NCBI RefSeq assembly: GCF_040807025.1
Contig: NC_090942.1
Span: 67,412,911-67,476,910, forward strand
Length of the DNA stretch: 64,000 nt
Direction: 5' to 3'
Source of the DNA: Struthio camelus
Lineage: Eukaryota > Chordata > Aves > Struthioniformes > Struthionidae
Under the pieces are notes generated by a model. That model saw only the letters and a list, made by a program, of their open reading frames with translations, searched no databases and was not told the origin of the DNA. Position numbers and translations under genes: made by a program. Numbering within the stretch: the first letter of the stretch is position 1; the number at the start of each line of letters is the position of its first letter. Positions 14,034 to 64,000 of the stretch are shown one piece after another.

Positions 14034-14068
14034 CAAACAAACAAACCAACAAACCAACCAACCAACCC
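14034..14068. repeat. CAAA/CCAA simple repeat
   Basis: About nine tetranucleotide units, first CAAA and then CCAA, in intergenic DNA. Confidence 0.9.
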
Positions 14069-15967
14069 AGCCTAAACAGTAAGGGTAACTACCAATTAGA
14101 AGACTTACCAGGGCACATGATGGCTCCTTCATAATTTTAAGACTTTAAATCAGGACAGAAGGTCATTTGAAAAATACACTGTAACACAAAGTGCAACAGT
14201 TTGAGGTAGATAAAAATATTCATGCGTATCCTGCTTATGACACCGGAGTGTTATGTTTTTGAGATAGAAACAGCAAACAGCAACACAGGCACAGGGGCAG
14301 ACACCAAATGCATCCTGGTTTATCACATCAGCCAGGCCTGATGGGGCTTACCGTCATCTCAGTTACTTGGTGCATCGAGCCAAGGAGGCAGAGGGCGAGA
14401 GTGTGCGGGACGAAACAGTCACAATCGTAAGGACCCTTCCTGTTGTTCATTAGAGACACCAAAGCTCCCTGCAATATTTTTTTTCTTTTTTTCTTTTTTT
14501 AAAGCAAAGACAAGTTCAAAGTATTCTATTTACCAAAGGCAGGCACGAAATTCCTCTCATGTCAGGAAGCTCACACAAGGCCAAGAACAATTCTGTGGTA
14601 ACAAGGCAGTGCGAATCAGGCTCTTGGGGAGATCCAGACTAGAGGATACTATGCCTAGCGCTTACTTACCTATTCTTTTATTTGATAATTTCTGAACAAT
14701 TCACTACCAAGTAGAAATGTCTGTGCTTATTAAACCTGCTGATATAAAGGAATTAGGTAGGCATGGTGATGATGGACTTCCAGCAGAGTCTGAGTTTTAG
14801 AACTGTGTTTTCTTTATAATAAAGCGCATTTTAGGGAAAATTCTGTTCTTTTTCATGTCCATGTAGAAGGCTTTGCATGTATTTCACCTCAGGAAAATGG
14901 CTTGGGCACAGAGTTAATCACAGGAGGGGGGAAAAAACCCCCACAAAAATTAGTAGAAATTTGTGTAAATGGAGGAGGAAGCATTACCTTCTGTGGTTTG
15001 TAAGTATTTCAAAAACTAATTCATTTACTGTGTTTGCAAAGGGAGTAAAAAGTAGAAACCAAAAAACTTCTTGCACTCAGCTCCTTCCAGAGAGGTATTA
15101 ATTAATAATAGATTAATTTTTCCATTTTGTTCAGAAGTCGTTTTTGTAACATTGTCCCTTCCTGCAGAAGAATACAAAGAATAAATCAGATACAAAACAG
15201 GTTTACTGTGTACGTAGGATGATGGTTCTGCAGATGGTTCTGTCTGTTGAACGATACTTATAAAAGGAGTAGCTGCAGTTTAAATGGTACTCCCACAGAC
15301 AGGATGTGTGTTTTGCTAGTGAACACATTTAAAGAATCAAAGTTGAATGTCTCTATGGTTATGATCCAGTTAAATACTGGATCATTTTTGCCTCACAGCA
15401 CCACTTTAGTTTAGTATACAAGAACTTGCTTAGACAGAGCAACTGCTCAATGTGTTGTTTTATCCTTTTGTTCAGAGAAGTGCTTGAGTAACAGTAAAGA
15501 TATGGGGCTACACTGAAAAAACATTGATTTCTTCGTGGGCTTTTCTACGGTGCTTGCAATGTGGAAGCCAATCTGTTTCAAAAATACTTTCGTAACACCC
15601 TGGTCAGGTGACAGAACATTATTATTCCCATTAGAGAAATTTGGTTCTAAATTGTGAAGGATTACAGTAACTCTGTGTTTTGTCTTCCCAATTTGAGATG
15701 CCCCAAACCTTAATCTTCAGGGTATACAGCATTACATATAGCTCATGGCATTTCATATAGGCCTTCGTATATTCAGAATATATCCTCCACTGATTTAGTG
15801 GTACCTGTGAGTAGCCAGCACTTCAGCAAATTCAATAACAGAGTTCCAAGACAAATAGGTCCTTACAGTCACTTACACAATTAAAAAATACATGTTAAAG
15901 AGTTCATCAGTGTGGAAAGTAAATAACAGACAAAAAAGTTAGCCAGCAATACTTATTTAATGATGCT

Positions 15968-15973
15968 TTTATT
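15968..15973 (-). terminator. FGD4: Candidate distal FGD4 polyadenylation signal
   Basis: AATAAA lies on the minus strand about 5.9 kb after the FGD4 stop. A second AT-rich AAATAA follows within 20 nt. Cleavage would fall near 15945-15955. It was chosen because it is the left-most good signal in the AT-rich block following the stop. Confidence 0.4.
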
Positions 15974-16207
15974 TTACAGGATACAAATTTTTTGTTTGTT
16001 TGTTTTAAGTACTCAACAGAAATTAAAGTGCTTAATTTTTACAGTTCTCCAACTCCCACCTTATGACCAAATATACATATATTACAGAAAATATATACAA
16101 TATCTGCAAATATTTTACATTCATATATTTTTTGACCATAAAAATTACCACTTACATTTGCACAACTTACAATGGCATTTAAATTTCACGCTTTTAATAT
16201 TCTTCAG

Positions 16208-16213
16208 TTTATT
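16208..16213 (-). terminator. FGD4: Additional AATAAA in FGD4 3'UTR
   Basis: AATAAA on the minus strand, 240 nt before the distal candidate. It could be an alternative cleavage signal. Confidence 0.3.
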
Positions 16214-17859
16214 GAAAAAACAGAACAAATTTACACCTCTTCAAAATATCAGGTTTTTTTTACAAGCAAAAAATGTTTCCTCAAATTAAAACCAGAAATA
16301 ATGCTTTCATAATGAAGGGGAATTACAGTGCATAGCCTACAATTCTGATGTCACAAACTATATCTGATCCAGCTCCCACTACAATTAAAGTATTAATCTT
16401 CCTTGAGGGCTGCCGAATGGAGAATATACGAGTAGAAAATACGAAATTTCTATTGCAAATTCCCTGTATGTAATAAATTTGCCTTTCTTAATACTACTAG
16501 GGCACATCCATGCAAAAATGCTTTGACACAGTTCCCCCCTTTTCTGTATATATTCACCATAAATAGTTAATGAATCTACAAGGATGAACTATAAACTGAA
16601 GTAGGTTGGTGTTACTCACTGGCTGAAAACATGTTTTATTCATAGAAATCTGCTTGAAGGTTTTAATAGAGAAAAACCACAGTCTACATTCACTTGTGCT
16701 AGGAAAAGGAAGGGATGAAAGCGAACTGCCATGCATAAGTTTGGGGATAAATTTAATCAAGAGGTTTTACAGAAAGCAGATTGAATGCCTTACTGAATTT
16801 TAGCTTATTTTTTAAATTAGTTGGAAATAGTAAACATACTAGAAAAGTAAGTCCGCTTTGCTTGATTTTTTTTACTCCTGAAAAGTATACTCGACATTGT
16901 CAATACAGATTACATTTTAAATGCATCACAGTGTATTTTTGATTGTAAAATACTGCCATACTGCCCAAAACAGGTCATCTGCATATTATAGTAGTTTAAA
17001 AAATAGATACGTGTGCATTAAGTTACCATTATGTTCTATTACAGGAGAAAGATTTAGGGAACAATTTGACTAGCAGACTGAAAGTCCTATCCAAAGAATA
17101 TACTTCGCTACAGTCCTATGGGTCAGAACCAGCTAGGTAAATTCCTCATATCAGTAGGGCACAGACTGGAGGAAAAAACAACTCCATACATTTTTTAGTT
17201 TTCAGATACAACAGTACACTACAGGCGAAGACTGACCTCGTATCCCTAGTAGATTTATTTGAAGGACAGTCAACAAATTATTTCTCTCCTCCAGTCATTT
17301 GTTTTCAGATGGTGTATTTCCAGCTGTTTACACTCACTCACTCCTTCATCCCTTATGTCCAACTGAAACTTGTCCAAAGTTCAGCTGAGCACTGTGATTC
17401 CAGATGAGACACGGTAAGTCAGCTGCTCTTAATTTAGAGAAATCTTGATTTTCTGCAAATGTCTTTACATAATATAAGGCAGACCCTACATGAATTTAAA
17501 TCACAAATTCATGCAGCTATAGTAGCTCTAACAGGGCTATGCCAATTTACACCAGCTCAAGACCTCTTAAATATTTTTTTTATGGAGAAAACTCCTTTTT
17601 ATTGCTTGGAATTACTTATACATGGAATGTTTGTTTTTCTTGAAAGTTTTTCCTTTAATACAAGAAACTCCCAAAACTGAAGTCTCAAAGAAAAAACTGG
17701 GCTATTGCCTCTGAAATTCTCTCTTTGTTCATCTCATTTATCCTGGTCTTGAAATGAAAAGCTGACCAGCTTTCATACCAGCTATGTGGTTGCAACTAGA
17801 AAAACAACAACACTCCAAGAACCTGTCAAACGTTTCTGCATCTTTTCCACTGATATAAA

Positions 17860-17915
17860 CATATATATACATGTGCATATATAGATATGTGTGTATGTAT
17901 ATATGTATGCATATA
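17860..17915. repeat. TA/TG-rich imperfect microsatellite
   Basis: Alternating TATA, TGTG and GTAT units in the FGD4 3'UTR. The tract is imperfect. Confidence 0.7.
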
Positions 17916-20107
17916 TTTTTTTTTCCTGACTCCACTTGGAACTCTTTAGACCATATCTATTCTATAACCTCTTCTAAAGCTTATGCATGTGGTGGTGGTT
18001 TGTCCTACATTTAATGAGTGCATCACTTTCATGCATTTTTTTAGAAACAATACAAAAAGAAAAAATCCCCTGTCCTATAAAAGGAATTTAGAATCTTCAA
18101 AGAGATATATAAAGCACGTTGAGATGTTTCTGTATAAAATGGGGCCACTATGTTTTACATGTTTTTAAAGTAGTTTAATATTTACTCCAAACAGAAGAGA
18201 GTATTTTCTGTTCTCAATATTTATTTTGCACACCAAAAAATGAAATATCTTTTGGAATAAGCAGAACTACTCAAAGTAAAGTGGTTTGAAACTACTAGAG
18301 GCTAGAGATTTTACAGCAGTTTCTCAAGCCAAGCAGGAGTACATGATATGAGAAAAGAATTTTTAGAAGATGTGGAAGAATGGTACAGACATGCTGATGT
18401 CATGTTATACTATTTTTCTACTATAAGAAAAAAATATTAAGTCATATTGAAATATATATTAATATGTTTCAAACAAATGTCATGGTAAAATTAAGCCGTT
18501 GTCCTGTTTGAACATGTACAAAAACGCACAAAATTAAGTTTGATCAGCTTTAAATTGCACAAAAGACAGTGATCATTTTTTAAAGTGAGAAACAAGCATT
18601 TCTTGAACGCAGGAATCATGAGGCTTTAATAATACAGCAGAGCTATTCACGTACGTTCGTATATTATGAATGAATGCTCAGTTATAGTTCATTCCCTACA
18701 CACCCATCCTTATGCTAGTTAAATTAATGCTTTCTTTACAGTTTAACAGCTGAAATGGGAACAACATCATATACCATGTTAGAACTATGATTTTCATCCA
18801 CCACTTTAGTAATGATAATTAAGCCACAGCAGCTATTGCTTTGAACTTATCCCTCTGCAGTCATAATTTAAAATTTAAAAGTTTTGGATCCTGTATGTGG
18901 GTTAGTCCGTGGAGAACGGAGTAAAACATTTAGAGGAGTGGTTAAATCTAGAAGCAACTTCTCCATCTTCTGTATTTCCTTTAAAATTGGTGGTACACCA
19001 AAATACACAAGAACCGTACATTTGAGTGTCGTTACATTCTGACTCAGAGGAAAACAATTCTGAGCGTACAATCAATTATGAGAACATGAAATAAGTCTCA
19101 CTAGGGTAGATAAAATACCCCACTATATAAACTTCAACGGCTCAAAGCAAACATGAGGCTAACGTCCAAAAAAGTAACTCCTAATGCTAGCTTTATTCCA
19201 AACTGTTTATGCCCACCTACAGGGCTTCACTTGGGAGGTGTTGAAACCATTCAAGCAGCCTCAGATTCTGCTCAGTACCACTACAGCAATAAGGCAGCCC
19301 AAAAGTTGCTGCTTTTTAGTTTTCCTTAATCATTTAGCTGGAATAAGTCTTCCTACTTGGCTCGGAAGGAAGTTTGCAGGATCTTAGAAAACATAATGTG
19401 CTACATGATTGCAATCACTCCATCATATTATTTTGAGTGTAGCTCAATCCATCTTATTTAAGGTCTTCCTTAAGGCAACTTATCCCCTTACACTGAACAA
19501 CTTGAATGTGGGAAGCAAAGTTATAATATGTTAGGATGTAGTAAGAAGGCCCTGCAGAGCCCACAAGTGTATTTAAGACATACCCACTTTCAGGAGATAG
19601 CCATGGAAAGATAATACAGCCATAGACGTAACATTCTTGCTTACCTGAATGTTACCCCATCCCTAACCAAAGCGTACACAAGACATGCCAAAACAGCTGG
19701 GGAGACCCGGATGAAGATTTGTTTGCACCCAGCAGCACGAATCTATAACTAAAGGTAAATATAACTTGCTGTAGAAGTAATTTATACTCAGAGAATTACA
19801 GAAGAGCTTGCACATCAGATAACATTAAAATAATACCAAACTGGGATACCTGCAGAATAATCTAGACACATGGAATTCCCAGGGAAGAATTCAGAACTGA
19901 CGTGCACAATGTCAGCTGTAGAGTTCCTACTCTACAGGGCCATGCTCTGATATTACCAACACTAGTGTAAAGCTTTGAAGTCTAAAGGCCATGGCAGATT
20001 TTGAATTTGTGCTGAGTGAGAGCAAAACTCAGCCCGCTAACATTAAGTTGCATGGAATCTGTAGGAGAGAATGGTAGACTCTTTACACTCATGTATGTAC
20101 AACACTA

Positions 20108-20155
20108 AAAATGGAGGTGACTGCTCAATAAAATGGAGGTGACTGCTCAATAAAA
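20108..20155. repeat. 22-bp tandem duplication
   Basis: A 22-bp unit containing ATGGAGGTGACTGCTCAATA is present about 2.2 times without mismatch. It lies in the FGD4 3'UTR. Perfect identity implies a recent event. Confidence 0.9.
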
Positions 20156-21641
20156 GGAATAACTTTACAAGCGTCACAGGGTAAAGTGGGAGTTTAGTCA
20201 ATACTTTGTTTTGAAATCTCGTTATAAAAAGGGTCCAGTCTAAGTCTGCCCTAGTGTTACTCACAAAACTGGACTTCACCTAAGCTGTTTAGCTTGAGAT
20301 GTTCTAAAATCAGTTATATTTATATTTGAGAAGTAAGATTGCTGAATATTCTCATGAAGAGTTGATTGTAGAAGTTAAATATTTTCCTTCCTTTGAGGAG
20401 TCAGAAAAGAAAAGATGGAAACAATTTCAATGATCTATCTGATAGTCAATCACTACCTCTGTATTTACTGTATTTCATCCAAGGATGTTACAGTGAAAAT
20501 TCTCAACTGGGGAGGTCATTTGCCTCTACATATAAAAAGCCTAATAGGAATGAAAGTTCACAGTGGACTTATACCATAAGGCCCACAAGTCCTTATTCCC
20601 AGAAGTAGAATGCAAATAAGGTCTATTAATGCAACTTGAGATTTGCAGGCTCAGACTTCATACCAGGATTCATATAAAACAGGCTCCATACTACAACAGT
20701 AATCCTTGGAAAATTTTTGTCATAACTAAGTACTCCAATATCTAGCCTTCTGCAAAAGCTAAAATATTTTTGAAAGTTCAAAATGTTCCAATAATCATTA
20801 AAGCAAAAATATATGAACCCAGAAGATTACTAGAATCTGTTCATTTTCTCAAACCACATACTGCTTTTTAGTAATGGACTACTACACTCTTAAAAGATAA
20901 CAGTGATAAGACACTGAAGAAAAGCAACTACTCTTTTAAATACAACTGGAACTTACTTGTCCATTGCATGCCACTTAAGTTACTGCTATTTTTTTAATGC
21001 ATAAAAATATTAAGATCATTACCTGTCAGCTATTAAAACAAATCACTGAATAGTATTTGTTAATTTAGGACTCTGTTTAATTTCAAATAGAAAACATGCT
21101 TTTTAAATAAATTATTCACTAAGAGGAACCTAGTATCATGAAATCAAAGCAAAAATCAAGAATTCTATATTTTTAATACTGTACATATATTATATATCAT
21201 TTTCTCATATTTTAGATATTCTAGACTGAAAATCATTAGACTGTGTTCTTGATCAATTGAAACTTTAAAAGCCAATATACCTGTAAAAGTAATTTGCAAT
21301 ACTTTAATTAAAAAAAAAAAATGAATACAACATATGTACAGCTCTGGAATTAGATCTATAAGCTACATACATTAAACCAAACTGTCCCTGTATATTTAAC
21401 TACAGATCTATTTTGGCAATGTGGAGGTATATCTTTTATCCTGTTGCCAGTCCTAACATGTAAGTAGGAAGCATCAGTGTTTGCATTCTTCATGAAAACA
21501 GCAAACTTTAATCAAATAGCAATTGGAATTTTCAAAAAAAAATTTGCATCACGACAAACAAGTAGTACGCTACGGTTAGAAGGTATTTTTAATAGCATTC
21601 ACATTTTTTAAAAAGTCTCTCAAATGGACCTGTATATCACC

Positions 21642-21647
21642 TTTATT
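21642..21647 (-). terminator. FGD4: Candidate proximal FGD4 polyadenylation signal
   Basis: AATAAA on the minus strand about 225 nt after the stop codon. Its use would give a very short 3'UTR. Confidence 0.35.
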
Positions 21648-21751
21648 GACAGAACATAAATATAAGAAAAAGATCTCTAAAAAGACCAGAATTTTTCCCA
21701 AACATTTCCCAAACATAAAGTGCTAAGATGTGTATGGTAGTTAGAAGTTTG

Positions 21752-21787
21752 TTTCTTTCTTTTTTTTTCTTTTTTTTTTTTTTTTTT
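21752..21787. repeat. Poly-T tract (A-rich in FGD4 mRNA)
   Basis: About 36 nt of almost pure T on the plus strand, so an A-tract in the transcript, about 85 nt after the FGD4 stop. It can cause internal oligo-dT priming. A 13-bp motif (AAGGAAGGTTAAC) is repeated at 21797-21809 and 21812-21824 beside it. Confidence 0.85.
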
Positions 21788-21870
21788 GATTGAGCAAAGG
21801 AAGGTTAACACAAGGAAGGTTAACCACGAATTCAATTGAAATCTTTTAAAATACCATGTGCTCTTGAGCT

Positions 21871-60964
<39,094 letters not shown>

Positions 60965-62181
60965 CTGAAAAACAAATATGTACAAAAAAACCAAGAGTTA
61001 GAAACAGGATTTAATACAAGGCAGAATGATTATAAATATACCTGTTAAGTGCTAACATTTCAGAGAAAATTAGAATGCTTGTCTTCACCCTGAACAGCGT
61101 CTCACCCTAAAACATGCTTTCCCCTTCACTAGAATTTATTATATTGCTTAAATCGTGAAGAGCTGGATATAAATAAAGAAATATTTCCACTGTGATTAGC
61201 CTAGGCTCTCCCACAGAAAGATCACAATCCTTACTAGACGTTTTCCTATCTGAATTGTCAATGCGCTCGTTCAACAAAACTATAGAAAAAAGAGAGTTCT
61301 TGTTCAGCTATTCTATTTGTGTATCCCAAGTGTTTACCAAAACATCATACATTCAAAAATGTTTCTTTTATTATGGAAAGTAGTATTCAAAAATTAGCTA
61401 AATATATTTCAATCTTCGTGGAAAGAGCTCGTATAATAAAGTATTTAAAAAAACAGAGAGAAAAGCACAAAGTAAGCTAATATTACTACATTTCTTCCTA
61501 GTAAAATGTAATTTATTCTCATTAAGAGACCAATACGCTGTTTTTTCCTTAAGAAGCTCTTGATGCAAAAACAAGGCAAAATATACCCCCCAAAAAAGAA
61601 ACTGCTTTAAAAGCATCTATCATTAGAAAGTAGTCACAAAAATCTAATCCGTGTGCAACTGCTTTGGGGATGTAGAAGTGATTGGTTCTGTGAACATAAT
61701 CAAAGAGTTAAAGAAAATAATGATATGAAGGACCCTGAAGTCTCAGTTATGTCAGGATTTATCCATCTCTGAATCAAAAATTCCTGTAACTTTTTTTTTT
61801 TTTTGAAGAAAGGAGCAAGGGGAGGAAAGAACATCCATTTATCATTTATTGCAGTGTTGTCATAATGATTTATATTCTTAACTAAAAAAAATTTAGGGTA
61901 GAGTTTAAACACTTAAATTTGTTATTTTTATTTCCCATCATTTTACGGTTGTTTGCTTCCATCGGTAGAAATGCAAGCTCGAGTAGAGCGTTGTTTTCAA
62001 AAAAGCAAATCCAAAACCTAGTCAGCCGTTTCATAGGATGATCCCCTAATGTCCTCTGAACAACAACTGGTCAGCACAGCTTGGAAACTCTAATCTAATC
62101 CATCTTCCTATCCCAAGGCAAAATCCATTCTAGCAAGCCATTCCTAACAGCAGCCTAGCTTATTCCTAGAACAGAAGCGGG

Positions 62182-62219
<38 letters not shown>

Positions 62220-64000
62220 TATTACTTAACACTGTTTAAAACCTCAAACGTTTTGTGGATTCCAACAATTTTTTCAAGTATTTATGCTTTATTTCTTATG
62301 AGTTGTTTTTTTCTTTCAAACACTGAAGTAGCCCTGCAAACACGAAGCCTTGCACTGTTCCACGCCACAGTCAACACCACCCTCCCACAGTGCTCGCACC
62401 CAGAGTACAGTGCACAGAGGACCCCCGAGGCTGCAGGACCCCATCCACCTCTCTTCCTTCTCAGTCCGTTAACAGGCTAGCTTCCAAGAACGTAAAGGTG
62501 GTGGGGCCCAGAGTGATGCCACTAATTTAGTGAGGCTGGCCATGTAAAGAAGCTTCTCAGACATTTGGGATCTTAAGCAGAAATTCTTCAGCTTAATTTG
62601 CTTGCGTGTCACCCCATACACAAAAAGCTGGATTGTACCACAGCAGTGGGAACGCTGTCCTAGACCTTTCCCGCAGCCATAAGAATGAGCCTGAAACGTC
62701 ATCTCTTACCTTTCCTGCAAAGATGGGAGTATGGAAAGCTCCTGGGCAGGCCAAGGCAATGGCACGGAGGGTTGCCCTAGCAAATTGTCCCTGTCTCCCT
62801 CAAAGCGCTGACCGGCTGAATTTCCCTCTCCCCCATGCTCTACTCTAACAGTTTCTATCTCAGTTCGAGAATTTCCGATTCAGAAGCAATTTTAAGAAAC
62901 AGCAACTCCTGATGGGATCAGTAGGTCACACAAGTCAAGCAGGTATTTAAACACAGATCAGAAAACGACACTGAGACCACATTTTCACTCCCATTGCAAA
63001 GGCATGAAAGCATGGTCTTGCATAAGAGCCTTCTGAAAACTATTTTAACTGCAGATTTGATAGTTAACACACATCTTAAAGATCTCCAACTCTACAACTG
63101 CAGCCCAGTAAGGGGTGTCCCTACTGCCTACTGTTCAGACCAAGCCTGGAAATCTCTATCAGAATGATAGGTTTTTCTCTATTAAAAGGATTCCCTAAGA
63201 AAATAAGGTACAGTCGAGGTTGACATAGGAATGCATTTTGCACACACAACTTGATCAACACACTTTCTCCTGTTTAAGGTTATGATGCATGATTGCTTCA
63301 AGCCAACACAGATTTGGGGCTGCTGCTGAACAGGGCAGGTCTATCGCCTGCCGCTTCTCCTCCCTCCTTGCCCCTGTCTATTCCAGCTTCATCTTCCCGC
63401 TGCTCTTTTCCTTACGCTAACGCTAGCATTTGTTCAAACACACGGTGAGCTGAGCAGCAGAAACGATACCGCTGAAAATCCAGTTTTCCAGCCAGATTAG
63501 ATTTTAACCAGATCAGTCCAATGAACCCTCTGAGCTCGCGGCTGCTCCAGCACTACCGCCAGCACAAGGGAAGAATCAGGAGTACAGCTGGGAGGGAGCA
63601 AGCCAGCTCCTCTCAGGAGCAGCCCTTACTCAGATCAGCTTAAAGCAATCATTTAAATACAAGCCTGGTCCCTCAAGTATTCAAACGTGGGTACCTCGTT
63701 AATACACACAAAAAATTCAGCTTTAATTCACAGGCTGGCAAGGACAAGAACACCTGCAAGCAAATATTTAATGCTTTAAGAATGGATTTTGTTTTCTGTG
63801 TTCCCCCTCTACTAGATGGACTGAGCGCCAGCTGCACTCAGTGGGCAAAAGCCACGTTGTAAGTGTCTCCACTGTAATACAAGCAACAAAAAAAATTGTT
63901 TCTTCGCAGTGGGATCTTTTGCAACTGCTTACATAAAACAGCAGCTCCAAGAGGTGTTCTGACCTAACATGTACTCGGAGTTTAACACGCATAGCAATTC
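60965..64000 (-). other. FGD4: FGD4 5' intron (partial)
   Basis: 3 kb running off the right edge. It contains a GA microsatellite (62184-62215). No CpG island and no exon with a phase-1 end that I could recognise. Confidence 0.65.
62184..62215. repeat. GA microsatellite (16 units)
   Basis: Sixteen GA units preceded by a short G run. Confidence 0.95.

Larger units (their letters stand above)
7451..15940. other. Intergenic interval between FGD4 3' end and DNM1L promoter
   Basis: About 8.5 kb separates the DNM1L CpG island from the likely 3' end of FGD4. I found no open frame with recognisable similarity and no RNA gene. The content is AT-rich unique-looking sequence, one old CR1-like LINE fragment (9281-9835), a hairpin cluster (11494-11531) and a CAAA/CCAA simple repeat (14034-14068). 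Confidence 0.7.
15945..21870 (-). other. FGD4: FGD4 3'UTR (inferred extent)
   Basis: This AT-rich stretch follows the FGD4 stop codon on the minus strand, without splice-flanked coding sequence. The right limit is fixed by the stop. The left limit is inferred from the last good AATAAA on the minus strand (15968-15973). A long frabin 3'UTR is plausible, as I recall the mammalian mRNA being much longer than its CDS. The region contains a poly-T tract, a 22-bp tandem duplication and several AATAAA candidates. Shorter polyadenylation forms are likely, so the true end could lie anywhere from about 21.63 kb leftward. Confidence 0.5.

Overview
The window looks like vertebrate, most likely avian (less likely other sauropsid), nuclear DNA. 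The coding exons are short, with GT/AG borders, and sit in AT-rich introns. Interspersed repeats are few and old: CR1-type LINE 3' fragments and one MIR/CORE-SINE-like piece. No young retroelement of several kb is visible. The species call is an inference from repeat style and compactness, not from a diagnostic sequence.

Two known genes are present, both on the minus strand and arranged head to tail, as in the vertebrate FGD4-DNM1L neighbourhood. (1) At 6.7-6.9 kb lies coding exon 1 of DNM1L (DRP1, the mitochondrial and peroxisomal fission dynamin), inside a roughly 1-kb CpG island. The island holds a CCAAT box, GC boxes and a ZNF143-type site. Everything left of 6748 appears to be DNM1L intron 1; exon 2, with the rest of the GTPase P-loop, was not found and should lie beyond the left edge. 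(2) From about 15.95 kb to at least 60.96 kb lies FGD4 (frabin), a Cdc42 guanine-nucleotide exchange factor that binds F-actin. I placed 16 constitutive-type coding exons by joining compatible splice phases. They give an uninterrupted frame of 760 codons from an internal Met at 53427, close to the 766 aa I recall for human frabin. The domain order is N-terminal F-actin-binding region, DH, PH1, FYVE, PH2. One more upstream exon (60800-60964) stays in frame and shows a longer N-terminal isoform that continues past the right edge. A long AT-rich 3'UTR (about 5.9 kb) probably ends near 15.95 kb.

The most interesting observation is a candidate alternative first exon of FGD4 at 52350-52538. It encodes 63 residues from a good-context ATG, has a TATAAA box 77 bp upstream of that ATG, and ends at a phase-0 donor. 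That phase is compatible with the DH exon at 42008 but not with the intervening 487-bp exon. It would yield a frabin of about 630 aa lacking the F-actin-binding region. Other items of note are a 31-nt microexon in PH1, an intronic GC-rich patch with an exact CTCF core, palindromes at 5.2 and 11.5 kb, and several short tandem duplications.

The layout from left to right is: DNM1L intron 1 (1-6748), DNM1L promoter and exon 1 (6.4-7.45 kb), an intergenic stretch of about 8.5 kb with one old CR1 fragment (7.45-15.95 kb), FGD4 3'UTR (15.95-21.87 kb), FGD4 exons and introns (21.87-60.96 kb), and FGD4 5' intron (60.97-64 kb). No tRNA, rRNA, CRISPR or viral gene was recognised.
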